Below, piece after piece: positions 25,801 through 43,531 of a stretch of DNA of 64,000 nt. The DNA is taken from NCBI GenBank assembly GCA_024305405.1, contig JAKNDB010000079.1, positions 434,001-498,000 of the forward strand, given 5' to 3'. The DNA is from Dirofilaria immitis (lineage: Eukaryota; Nematoda; Chromadorea; Rhabditida; Onchocercidae). Each line of letters starts with the position of its first letter. Within the stretch, counting starts at the first letter, position 1. Made by a program: the position numbers and the translations under genes. The notes beneath the pieces are model-generated. The model had not been told where the DNA came from and did not search any database. It saw only the letters and a program-made list of their open reading frames with translations.

Positions 25801-26382
25801 TGTAATGGAAACTTGGCAACTTATACTTAATCATTCATCAAATGATATAGCTTATATGTCCTGTTAAGCTCAGGATTATTGCTTAGGATTTTAAATCACT
25901 TTAATCGACTTTTTACTTAATTTGAAATTTATTTTTTAATTGCAAACATTTTCAGAATTTTTACGAGGATAATAATCTCCAGTTTTTGACTGATCTCACA
26001 GATTGTATGCAAACATTTGTTGAATCGCATAGTAATGAAGATCGTGATAAATCGAAGGATAATGATCGCGTTATGACAAATGCATTAATTGATGTAGCTG
26101 GTCGTGAAGGAGCAATAACACTTTTCAAAGGTACAAAAGTTCATTTCGTACAATTTCTGAATTCAAACATGATTTTATGATTGTTCTGTTCGTTGCGTAT
26201 TCATTATCTTCTTCTGAAATATCTTTCCCAGGATATGAAGAAATGAAGCAAAAGCTGGGAAATCACTTAAAACGATTAGCGAATGAAGGAAGAGAAGTGA
26301 AAAAGAAGATATTGATCAGTTTTTCCAAGAGCTTGAAATGGAACGCAAACGACGTCGTGAAGATATTCTGTCTCAGCTATGA
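22821..26382 (+). CDS. UBR7: UBR7-like putative E3 ubiquitin ligase (UBR box + PHD finger)
   Basis: Role (family knowledge): UBR7 has a UBR-type zinc finger and a PHD finger, and is a nuclear E3 reported to modify histone H2B. Seven exons in phase: 22821-22912, 24039-24156, 24431-24619, 24947-25093, 25338-25592, 25956-26130 and 26232-26382. The product is about 375 residues (human 425). The N-terminus has an acidic EAHEELEAEAEALL helix. The UBR box is rich in Cys/His (YSCRDCT, LCYACSVNCHDGHELVE, RNFCCDCGN). The PHD finger follows (YCTCNRPYPC, MLQCIVCEDWFHLQHLEE, VICRNCV). The C-terminal helices (LTDCMQTFVESH, GREGAITLFKGYEEMK) end in a DIDQFFQELEMERKRRRED tail. The frame breaks in the last exon at the A5 run 26300-26304; one extra A restores the conserved tail and the TGA at 26380-26382. 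The uncorrected frame runs on to about 26569. Confidence 0.92.
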
Positions 26383-26512
26383 ATTAATCCCGAATAAAGC
26401 AGTGACGGCATACTTCAATATTCAGTTGATACCTCTTTCTTCCGTGTTTAAAATTGCACTCTTAATAATTGTCAACCATCAGGTAACTAAATTTGTACTG
26501 GATCTGTATATG

Positions 26513-26627
26513 GCATTCATCGTACTTTCAAGTAAAACTTCACGTGAATATTTATCTTGGATCTTTTAATTGCATCCATTCTACTTTCAAGTAAAACTTT
26601 ATGCGATTATGTTATCTTGAGTTCTTT
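26513..26627. repeat. Tandem duplication, 59-bp period, two copies
   Basis: Copies begin at 26513 and 26572 and share a core (tactttcaagtaaaactt) plus a similar 3' half ('gttatcttg' region). They lie just downstream of the UBR7 stop, probably in its 3' UTR. The false extension of the frame-shifted UBR7 reading runs through copy one. Confidence 0.6.
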
Positions 26628-27693
26628 GACTAAGTGAGTATGACCTGAAATAACTGTTACAATGACAAGAACTTCCTCTATTCGCATTATTATAAGAATC
26701 CTTTACTAAGTTCAAATACTGTCATCCTTAATTTATCCGTTGTAGCTACTTTTGCCGGTTTAATGTTTACCATTTGTTGCATCTTATCTATAGATTTTTC
26801 TAGAACAATATTGTTTCAGCAACATATATTTGCGTGCGCTAATTTATGCAGATATTCCTTCAGTGAGAAATTCTAATGTGTTCCAGTTGATCCAAAATGA
26901 TTCAGCCGGTTAGATAAATGAGATATAGTGCGATCAAAACATCGAAACAACTTTCATTCGAACTGACTTTCATTCTTTGCATATGCAATTTTGAATTATT
27001 CTCAATATGTGCTATGTTTATAGACAAATTCGCCAATTTTATTTCAGTAGTTTTAAATTTTCAGAGTAATTTAGAAAATTTGAATCAAGTGATTATAAAT
27101 AATTTATCCAGAAATAATCAGACAAGAGAATATTAATATTAATAAATATATTTATAGATACACACGAATTTATATCATTAGTAACAATTGTTTTTCTTTG
27201 GAAACTTACAACCGTTGAAGTGGATTTGACGCAGTTTAAGAAATGAGTAATAAAAGCAAACAGAAATTGCTGTTTAACTGTTTGTTTATTTTTCATGTTG
27301 ATACTTTCTATTCTACACATTCTACTTCCCTATTATATATTTCTGCCCCTCTTATTGATCACTTCATACTTTTGAAAACAATTTGTCACAATGAATGACC
27401 GTTTTGTCGTTTTACGATAATGTCTTAAATTTTACAAATTTAATTAGAGCACTCTTGCTCTTTAATGTTCAATAAGACTTCGAAATATTTCATAATTTTT
27501 GTCTTTTTTTTTACAAATAAATGATCCTAATTATTTTGTTGTTAAAGAAGCTATGGATAATATCATTGCTCATCTATCAGCTATTTATTATCTGTTGCAT
27601 TATTACTTCTCTATGCCAAGATAAATTAATATTTTATTGATGGAAGTCTTGCTGATTTTTGGAAATCATTACTAAATGTATTTTTTTCAGCGA

Positions 27694-27813
27694 ATGTTAT
27701 TTCTTCTTGTAAACTTGCTGCTAATTATTGCTGGAAGTTCGTTTCGCTCAAACTTGAGTATTAAAAATCTTATGGTCGCAATTGATATTCAATGGTATTT
27801 AGTCAAAAGATGA
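27694..27813 (+). CDS. Possible 39-residue hydrophobic small protein
   Basis: A short open frame begins 3 nt after a strong acceptor-like 'tttttttcag'. The peptide starts MLFLLVNLLLIIAGSSFRS, which resembles a signal peptide or membrane anchor, and ends at the TGA in 27811-27813. No homolog is recognised. Chance is a real alternative at this length and base composition. Confidence 0.2.
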   Translation: MLFLLVNLLLIIAGSSFRSNLSIKNLMVAIDIQWYLVKR

Positions 27814-28382
27814 GTACAATCTTATCGACTTATCGCTCGATTCTTAACAGATTACCGTAAGTTTCATATGCAAATTTAATACACATAGCATATTGGTTCT
27901 TTGAATATTTCTAAGCATGTAATTATAATGCAAATTTCAATATTTTTTTCCACCATTCATAAGTGTAATGCAATAACGATGCATGATTAGTTATTTTATT
28001 TTTTATAATCTAAAATTCTAACGTTGAAAACTATTCTTAAATTATTTTAGAATAACTTGAAGATACTTCAAAACAATTTTTTAAGCAGAAAACATTTTGC
28101 TTATTTTTTCGTAACAACTTGTAGAAACTTCTTAGCAGTTTAAAATTACCTCAACACAACTCATAAGCACATTTTGCGTCTTGAATGAATCATATTATGC
28201 GTCACTTAGATAGCAATCAACGAAGGCGTATGATTGTCTTATTTTTATTATGATAAATTGGTATTATTATGAAAATGAACCGGTCAAAAAATATAGTTTT
28301 ATGGAAAAAATTGAAATTGGACCAAATAAGAACTGAATAATTGAGTCAAAAAGTTGTTAATTTATTTATTTGCAGAATATGT

Positions 28383-31300
28383 ATGTTAGCTGTATTTCTT
28401 CGTGTTCTCGCTTACAATTATTGCATCGATTTTCTGAAAAAGCGTCCGGAATTAAACGTGCCACAAAATTCATTCCGAAGACTTACTGATGGCATACACA
28501 TGCTTAGAGATGGTGTTTCTCCGTATGATGGCGATATGATACACTGTGTATGTTTAATTATTTCTTCATTTCAACCAATAGAAAAGAGTTATTTATCATT
28601 TGCAATCAATACAAAGAGACGTCGTCGTTATAATTTCATTTGCTATTATTAATTACTTAATTAAGATTTTTATTTCAGTCACAACAAGTTTAAATTATTT
28701 CGGTAACTCGAAATTTGAAATGATTTTACCTTTTTGTTAAATTTTGGACATTAGTCAAATATCATTAGTCATTAATCTGTTGACGACGCTACTATATTAC
28801 GATTTATTTTCCATTTGCCTTTCGAAAGTGATCTATAGTGTTAATTATTTTGATTCATTTGCAATATATTAAAGTTATTAATAAGCTTGTTATTTACTTT
28901 TAACTTAGATTAAGAGAATAATTTAATGGTATTTCCCTGGTTTATTGGAAACAAACGAATGATAGATCGAAGCGTGATAGCGTCATCAGCAGATAAATTT
29001 TATCGCATTTCGTTCGTTTTCGTTTGAAAATTGTTGAAATAAAATATGCAGCCAACTCAGTTATTTTCAGCAGCCGATATTGCTCTATTTATTCAATGCA
29101 TTTATCGATCACCCGAACCTGTTGTTGATAATGTTCTTGGTATGAGACTTTGTTTTATTATGGTGGATTCAAAACGCCACTTTTTAAAAATTAAAGGCTA
29201 TTTAAAATTAATACGTGACGTGAGCTATTAAACATTTGTATCATTCAGTACATGCTCATAGTAACATAAGGCATTAGTAAAATATATTGAAATATTTTCT
29301 GTTTATAAGCGAAATCAAATGTGATTACATGATGGTTCTGTTAATTCCAAAACTTATCAAAACCGAAAGTCTTTTTTCTTGCAGTCATTTGATATGTTGA
29401 CGAGTGAAATTTTACGTATGGCAGCAGCACTTTATTTGAAAAATCAAGGAAGCAGTACAGAAAATATCGAGCGGATTGCTAATTTGGTTTCGAAATGGTA
29501 CATAAAATTAATGATATGTTTGAAAATAAAATTGAAAAAGAATTTCTTTTCAATTATTATATTTCGTAAATTTCATTTTAAGAGTCAAAAATATGAAAGT
29601 AAAAGAATTTCTATATATATTCTATTTTTTAATTCATTAATTACAGCTATATGCTTAATCCTATTGCTGTTGCCAGCTGTGCAATTTTTAGTCTATCAGT
29701 TGTTTGCAATCTCATTACTGCTCTTTTCGTTTTAGCATTTGTAAAAGGTGGGTTAAATTTCTTATTATATTTTTGAGAACTAGTCGATAGAAGGTTTTTA
29801 GTTTTTAAGATTTTTTTGTTCACTGTGGATGTCTAATTTCTTTAACGCAAGTAGTAAAGTATTTACCAAATTATGCTACATCAGTCATATGTCATTTATA
29901 AATCATATCCAGTTATAAAGATATTAGACACATTTATACCATCATCGGGTATCAGAAAAACAAATTTTATTAAACAGTGAAATTTTTAGGTTCGCTTTTA
30001 TTTAGCTGCATATTATTTAGTGTGCTTGTGCAGTTGACACTTTATCCAGCTGTTTACATATGCGCTTTACTGGTAAAATTCTCGACACTTAAAGAGCGTA
30101 CACTAGTAATTACATGTTCGACTATTATGCTGATTGGATTATTGTTTTTTAATCGTTTCTTAAATGAAAATAGTTGGAATTACATTGATTCAACGTACAA
30201 ATTTTTGTAAGTTTCAGTTTTTTAATGGTTTTATTAAAATATTGCTATAAAGAGAGACTGGGAAATGAAGCCGAAATATACGTAAAACAAAAAGAATTTG
30301 TTATATAATTGCAATAGTCTTGCATAATATTATGTTACATTTAAATTTAATTTTATTGTTTCGTACTTGGGATTTTTTAGATTGGATGTCCGTGACCTGA
30401 CCCCAAATGTTGGCATATTCTGGTATTTCTTCATTGAAGTTTTCGACCATTTTCGACGTTTTTTCTTTGGGTATTTCAAGTTAACATTCTTGTTTATCTT
30501 GTGCCCTTATCACTGACGTTAAGGTGATGTTGCCTATTCAAGTCATAAAATTTACATCCACTTTTGCTCATTATTCTATATTGTATTTATTTCTAATCTG
30601 TCTAATAACACAAATGCCAAGCTTGATTTAGTAATATTTATTTTGGTTTTTTGATCATTCTGAGCTTTTATTTGTTTGTGCAATATGAGATTGAGTTTCA
30701 GTTCATATTTCCAATTTGAATGCATATTCAATATCATTCGAAACTACGTTTATTTCAGATCCAGCGCCTTTGTACTTCTTCATCAGCTAATGATTCTCAT
30801 TTCCGTATTTGTTTCGTACCCAACGATGGCTGAAAGTTTGATTTATCTGAGCTTATTACCTCTTTTCGAAAATTTAAAAAATGTTAGTTTCATGACCTCT
30901 TATGTTTTTATTCATACGGCGGTTACTTCAATTTTCAATCAAATTATTTTTAAAAATTCTGGAATTGACGCCTAGCCGTAAAAATAATTTTTTCAATATG
31001 TACTTTTTTCGTTTTTTTTTCCGTAGATTTCCGTTGGGGATTAATTTCTGGTGGAGCATTGTCAGCAACAATTCTTTTGGCACCTGTAATGTGGCAAATG
31101 TGGATTGTTACTGGTTCAGGAAATGCAAATTTTTATTTCGCCATCACTTTAACTTATTCCGTTGCTCAGGTATTAATTTTCTTTTCTGTTTACCACAGCT
31201 GATAAGATTTATTGAATTCCTAATCGCTACTAAAAAATGATTTTAAAGCGTTTTTTAGATCTTGTATATTACTTTTAAAAATTCACTTTTCATCCCTTGT

Positions 31301-31432
31301 ACTAAATCTCTGATTTATTTTTTTGTAGATTTTTTGCTCACGGATCTTTTATACGGTTATCTGCGGCTGAAACTTGTCGAATTCAGAGGAATAACTGATG
31401 AAAGCAAAATAGCACTTATTATGTTCAAATAA
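28383..31432 (+). CDS. PIGU: PIGU, GPI transamidase subunit (CDC91 homolog)
   Basis: Role (family knowledge): multi-pass ER subunit of the GPI transamidase, helping bind GPI or substrate and working with GPAA1, PIGK, PIGS and PIGT. Exons: 28383-28547, about 28679-28702, 29071-29139, 29385-29497, 29647-29747, 29990-30206, 30381-30523, 30759-30882, 31027-31169 and 31329-31432. Matches to human include SFRRLTDGIHMLRDGVSPYD, YMLNPIAVASC, QLTLYPAV, LLDVRDLTPNVGIFWYFFIE (human VPDLTPNIGLFWYFFAE), SYPTMAESLIYLSLLP, GSGNANFYFAITLTYSVAQ and ILLTDLLYGYLRLKL. Many hydrophobic segments are visible. Three one-base frame breaks lie at homopolymers 30459-30464, 30876-30881 and 31330-31335, each cured by one extra base; a fourth is suspected near 28690. 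Exons between 28547 and 29385 are the least certain. Confidence 0.9.
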
Positions 31433-32405
31433 TTATGCATTCAAGATACATGTTCCATTATGTTTTCTGTTTAGATTACAATGGTGTTTTGTTTTGTTAT
31501 ATTTATTTTATGATTATCCTTTGTTTCGAAGAGCATTTCTCTTTCAGCTATCATTAAAATATCTTTTTTTTTTGTATACTATATTTTACAAGTGAAATTG
31601 CATTATATATAGATATATTATTACTAGATTTGTCACTCTCTCTCAAAGCCAGCATTTAACAGGTATTTAATATTGTTGAAATAATTTCAACAATAATTCC
31701 TTTCATACTCATAAAGTGACAAACATATTAAATTCACGAAATAAAAACTTAAATTCAATGATTAGCTCCGAATACTGAAACTTTTACATATTATCAGTTA
31801 CCAATTTTGATCTGTTATTTACGTCCAGAAAAAATCAATCTTTAGAAACTAGAAATTGAGAAGTTTTATTAGAAACTAAGATCTTATAGATTCTCACTTC
31901 TTTCACATGATGCATACCGATTGAGAAGTTTTGAATTGTTTTTTATTTATCGGATTAAGCATTTGACGAGTGGGAAGATCTGAATTATAATCTATTCGAT
32001 TCGATATGCTGCGGGCGGGTAATGACTTTTATTCTTGAAAGCTATAACTAAATGGAGTCTTTTTTTCCCATAAGGGTTCATTTTATTATGTTTTCAGTGG
32101 GTGGTGTTGTCAACAATTTGAAAAAAGGCAGAAATGTGAAGTGGTTTCATTTGAAATTTTGAGAGAAGAAAAAAATCGCGAAGAAATTAACAAATGAATA
32201 TTACGGGTGACTATCACAGTTGTGAGAATTTAAGACACATATGTGCATTCAATATAGCTAGTTTTGATTACTTCCAAACCAGCTTGTAGAAATTTTATAA
32301 AATGATGAAAGTGACGGTGTAGCTTTAATATTTCCTAGCTGTTGTTGCTGTTGAGCTTTTGGTTCCTTCTTTTTCACAACTGTTATACCAGCTGAGATTG
32401 ACATA
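31433..32405. other. Convergent intergenic region PIGU/COG1
   Basis: About 1 kb holding the 3' ends of rightward PIGU and leftward COG1. Nothing else was recognised. Confidence 0.55.
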
Positions 32406-38169
<5,764 letters not shown>

Positions 38170-38176
38170 CCTGCAA
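38170..38176 (-). promoter_or_regulatory. Likely trans-splice acceptor of COG1
   Basis: On the minus strand 'gttgcag' ends one base before the COG1 ATG at 38169, with no upstream coding exon visible. Consistent with SL addition. Confidence 0.5.
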
Positions 38177-39164
38177 CTATCCTTTCGTTCTTTTTCCCTT
38201 TTTCCAATTGATGCTGTAAAATCTAACTTTTCAAGAAACTCAAATTTAATAGCAAAATTGCACAAATAATTAGCAACGGAAGAAAAATCAGTACGACATG
38301 ATCCGCACTTACATCTCTAATTTTAGTATCCAAAATATTTTAGCATTTAATTTACTCAATTATCCATTAGTCGTGCAAATTGTTAGATATCATTGAAACC
38401 TAAAAACCCATCAACCATCAGTTTAAATATGTCTCTGAATTAACTATGAAATTCGCACAGTTTTTCTAGCAATATCCTTCCAATTCTAATTAAATTTATT
38501 TTTTCGAACCCTTCAATCAACAATTCAACTGAAGAGCATCTACACTGCTTCGATAATGCATCTCACTTAATAATGGATTATGGAATTACTTTCATAACCC
38601 TGGAAAATCCTAGAAACTATTTCATAATTTCAGCTTATTCCGATTGGAAAATTTCAAATAATTTTTACATAGAAGACAGATCTAGAATCGATTTAAAAAG
38701 TTATTCTGTCATTTTCTTTCTTATCGTTACCAGTAGCACTGAATAAAAAACGAAACAATTAAAGCAATAAACTTCATTTCTCATTTCAGTAGGTTGAAGT
38801 ATATATACTGTTCTTATCGAAGAACTGATAATAAAATAGGCAATCAAGAAAACTGCATCATGAAGATAATAATATTCGAATAGATCACTCTTTTATCAAT
38901 TTAAACAATGTTCTTCGTTAATTTTTCTCAAATTCTTCATAGAAATAGGTATATATATTTTGAGAGCGATAAATATCAAATGTATTAACAGCTAAAAAGA
39001 AAAACAACAATAATAAGCAATTAATTTATCCAAAGATATAAACGGATTGTCTCATGGGGAGGGTGATGTGAAGCATACACACATGGAAAGTGCCATTTTC
39101 ATTCAAATAGGCTAGAGCAGTGAAACTTTTATCGGGTCGAGCAATTAATTGTAGGTCTCAGTTG
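38177..39164. other. Intergenic region TXNL1/COG1
   Basis: About 1 kb between two leftward genes. It should contain the TXNL1 3' UTR and COG1 control sequences. No distinct feature was recognised. Operon membership is possible but not supported by spacing alone. Confidence 0.45.
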
Positions 39165-41353
39165 TCAGTGTCCGACTTCACCGACTTTACCAGAAACCTA
39201 AAAAAATAAAGTGATGAAAAGGGATGAATAATGTACATGAATTATAGATGCAGATATAATCAAACAGACATAATGATGAAACAAACATTCCCATCCTAAG
39301 CTTATCTAAAAACGCTAAAATGTATTCTATCCTCCTGTATGAAAGTATCAAGTTTCAAAAGAATTAATCTAGATAAGATTTTTAATCATTATATTGAAAT
39401 TAATGAAACTAAGATTTAAATTGTGATAAACTAACCCGTTTGAAATCCTGCATATTTGTTGCAGAAAGTGGTGTTCCATAAAGACGAAGAGCTTCGATTG
39501 TCGTATTTTCGGTTCCACCTTGATTATCCTCCACAAATAGTTGTATGTTTTTACGCTTTGAAATTTCACATAACGAAGATTGAATAATTCTCCTTCGACG
39601 GTCTAAAAATCCAAGTTTCTTAAAATTTCAATTATTTTTGTTATAAACAAAATGGCATATTAAACTGTCTGGAACAATATAAGATTAGGTTATTTCATGT
39701 GCAATAAATATTATTCTGATACTGATTTTCGACTTAAAATTTTTTATCGAGGACCTCCTTTTATCCACCCATTCATTAAATCAGAAGAGAGCTTTGTGCT
39801 GGAAATGCAACAGCAGGTAATACCACATTCATGATAATATACCTTTTCAGAAAACGAGATCGTCTGCACACTTTCAGCACCTGCTGCTCGATCAAAATCA
39901 AGGATACCTGCTAGATTAGTGAAAATTTTGACTGTTTTTGGTGCTGATGGACCATTACCCTTCAGATAAATAGAGTGGATTTTTACTGGCTGATTAAATG
40001 GAATTGATATGATAAGCTGAGGATCGCAATCAGACGTAAGCACACCTTCACCATTGAGAAGACTTCTGAAATACAGAAATTAATATCACAAAATAATCTT
40101 AATTATTCCTCACATATTCAAGTTTTTTTATTGACAGAAGTGATGCAGATTTTTATGCACACTGATACATAAAAATATCCTCTATTTCAGTAAAAATGAG
40201 GTAAAATGTGAAATGATATTGTTTAAGAGCTCATGACATATCTCTTTTCATTAAAATGGTAGTCGCCATTTTAGAACGGAAGCTGAAATTGGTTTTTCAG
40301 AAGATAATTTTTAAATCTATTTGAATGCAACAATAAAGCAAAGGACAAAATCGTCAAATTTATAAAAATTGTAGTCTTAAAACTTTACAAACCTTAGTGT
40401 TGCATTATCATCTTCATTCAAGCATTCCACTTGTGTTTTATCAACAAATGTTATGAGATCAGTTTGTCCTGCAACTGGACTGTCTTCTTTTGGTGCATTG
40501 TCTGACCATTTCTTAACAAGTGCTTCCAATGCGGCTGGATCACCACCGCGCAAAAGATCAACCTTCACCCTAAATTCAACTTTTTATCTACTACTTCATC
40601 TTCTAATGTTAAAATTAGATTTTCAGGTTATTATCCTGTCTTAACTTATTATTACTACAGTAATCTTTATAATCGTTTTCTAATTCAGTATTTAATATCT
40701 GCTAATCCAAACTACAAATAGTACCTTAGTAAAATTTGCATGTTTTAAATAAAGGAATTAAACTTCAGAAAAAAACAATACCTATTCATGTATACAATAA
40801 ATGTAGGCATTGCAGTAACTCCTTGTTGTGTTGATAAATCCTTTGTCTTATCAACATCTACTTTTACAAATACAACGTTTAAATATTGATTGGAAAGTTG
40901 CTCAAATGTTGGTGCTATTCGTCGACATGGTCCACACCTTCAGTAATATAAATTACAGTTTTACATTCTCGATTATGATTCAATTTCACAAAATACGAAA
41001 ACTTATTCTAAAGAAATACAACATTCATCATTAGATAGTAATTTGCTAAATTAATTAACAAAAAGACTTATGAAAAATTTCACATCTGAAGGGTTCAATT
41101 TTAATGAAAGCATTACTAAAGAAAATATTAAAGGAAAAGAAAAACTCACTGAAAATTTCAAAGTTCTAATGAAAAAAGTTTAGAGTTATTCTTTCCCGAT
41201 AAAATGAAAATAAAATTAATGTTACCGGAATATGAAATAAAAAGTGCCTAAAAACTAACCAAATAGCAAAAAATCAACAACAACAGGTTTCGCCCCACAA
41301 TTAGCCAAATATCCATGAAATTCTGCATCCGAATTGCAACTATGAACAACCAT
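39165..41353 (-). CDS. TXNL1: TXNL1-like thioredoxin with C-terminal PITH domain
   Basis: Role (family knowledge): cytosolic/nuclear thioredoxin-like reductase (TRP32) that binds the 26S proteasome through its PITH domain. Six exons: 41353-41260, 40937-40782, 40569-40393, 40065-39843, 39602-39436 and 39197-39165. Corrected length is about 283 residues (human 289). The thioredoxin domain spans about residues 1-105, with the active site split over exons 1 and 2 as W|CGPC, followed by [10 protein letters not shown] and the cis-Pro segment [12 protein letters not shown]. The PITH domain contains [51 protein letters not shown] and [15 protein letters not shown]. Two frame breaks occur. The A6 run at 41268-41273 destroys FFAIWCGPC, and the T5 run at 39548-39552 destroys the strand [12 protein letters not shown]. 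One added base in each restores family-matching sequence. Confidence 0.93.
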
Positions 41354-43531
41354 AATGTTACAAAAATGAAATCTCAATACCACGACTGATTTATATCTGA
41401 AAGTCTCATATAAGAGGAAATCTCTTTGACTATCCATTTCTCTCAAAAAATCATTCCCATCAACATTAAGTGCTACCTTTATTCGAAATCGTCCCCACAG
41501 TATAAATTTAATTCCGCAATACAGTATTCCACGTACACTCGCAAAGTACGGTAAAGCAACCTTCCTTCCGATACCAATTTAGCAGTACATCGTAATTCTT
41601 TAATTAAAATCCGAATTTCGTTAGATTTTAAGACTAAATGTATTTGTTTGAACGAACTTATCAGCATATTACTATCCACAATTTGGTTAAATATGCTTTT
41701 GTACCAAAAACAAAAAATTCATTAAATGTGTAAAATGTTGGTGAATTAAACCACACAAATGTTAACATCTGCCAGCAGCAAATGTATAAAATAAATTTAT
41801 TTTTTCCTTTTTTTCTAAAAATTTCAATTACAAGCAAATACGATACGTAATACATCATGAAAAAATGGTTGAAAAATATACAATTTGAAGGATATTTAAT
41901 TGATATTAAAAACAGTACAATTCAAAATTTAATTACAACATTTTCTATCGAAACAATAATACGAAAAAAATAATGTATCTTTAGACATTAATATCTCACT
42001 TTTACCTGCAAAAATATAAAAATGCATTGCACATCTCGCATTCCGCCATCTTACCTTATTTTCGTCGAACAAATTTTGATTTCTTTATTCCAAAAAAGTA
42101 ATTTAAAATTATAAATATAGCTAAAATTGGTATAATTGCTAAGAATGAAGTAATCATACATTTCAAAGATGAAATGAATTAATAGAAAATGAAAATATAA
42201 GAAAAGTTAAGACATCTGCCCAAAAAAATCGCTCAAATTCACAAACTTTACCTATTTCATCCCGCCTTAAAATTCTTCATCCAATTTGACGAGAACAAGT
42301 TTCAATAAAAATACTCAATCACTTCATTTTCTGAAGAAAACCGCATCCTTAATAGAAAACAGTTTTAAAATTGAGAATTTTCGAAATTTTAAAGAAGAAA
42401 GCAAAATTAAGATTTCTTGTTATGGTAAATGGTCATGCGAAAGTCTTCACATATGAGATAAATAAATACGAATGGTGGGAAAAAGAATCAATACTTCGAA
42501 ATTCATAATACATATCGCAAAAATCAAATGCACCTTATAAAAATATAAAAAATTAAACTTGGAATGAAAAATAAAAAATGCACAATTTCTATCGCTAAAG
42601 CAAGAACATATGAAAGCAAAGCATGAACAATAACAATCTTCACAATTTATGAAATTTCAAAAATGTACACGACATGACAGTTAGTACAGAAATGATGGGA
42701 AGCAAATTTCAAAAGAAAGCAGTACTCTCAAATTATTCAAACTGAATGAGTTGAAATTGGAAAAAGTTCTGTTTCATATACAAGAACAGACGATATGTCC
42801 GTTACTGCACAAGCCAATCTAATCATGAATACGACTAAGATTATAAGAGATAACAAGATTTGCGTAACTGGCGCAATCAGGACAAGTATGCTAGAGTCTC
42901 AATTAGTTTACTAGCTAAAGCCATACAATAAATCATTTTTTTGGCTAGATTTAAAGTTAATATGTTAGGTAAGATTGAAAATATCAAGTACTGAACATTT
43001 AATTATCAAAAGCATTGCAGTTTGAAAATTAAAAAACACGATTTCAAGTACATAATAAAGAAAGCACTAAAAATTCCGAATTTTTGAGAAATAAAATGTT
43101 ATTTCATGCGACCAAAAATTACGTTATGGTTGAAATTCCATATAGTCGAAGGAAGTTTTCGGATTATCAAAATAAAGCGAAAGACAACAGAATATTTTAA
43201 AAATGTTGACGAAATCTATCAAAGAAGCATACTTCCAGGAATTTGTTAAATTCTGCAACAAAAAGATTTTAGAATTATTTATATAAACATTAACTAACTG
43301 AATTATGAGCATCCAAGGGACACAACTGAATTATAAGCATTCAAGTAATATAGTTCGATTAAATCTAGGACGCCAAGATTATCGAAAGCTAAATGTATTT
43401 GCAAATAAACCAATATAAATATTCACTTGAAACTTCTTAATCAAACAAATCTGATAGAAATATCCCAAAATTTAGCTAAATCATATAAAATAAAAAAAAA
43501 TGAAAAGAATAGCAAAATATCGCTCACTTTG
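41354..43531. other. Intergenic region CIN85-like/TXNL1
   Basis: About 2.2 kb between two leftward genes. Short open frames (41479-41679, 41661-41858 and 43124-43312, all -) lack any supporting feature. It should include the TXNL1 promoter and the 3' UTR of the adaptor gene. Confidence 0.5.

Larger units (their letters stand above)
26383..28382. other. Intergenic region between UBR7 and PIGU
   Basis: About 2 kb between two rightward genes. It contains a tandem duplication (26513-26627) and a tiny possible open frame (27694-27813), both listed. Otherwise it is AT-rich without recognised features. Confidence 0.5.

Noticed and set aside
26294..26569. Extended UBR7 C-terminus with hydrophobic tail
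   Set aside because: Arises after a homopolymer frame break; the alternative frame gives the conserved UBR7 tail and stop.
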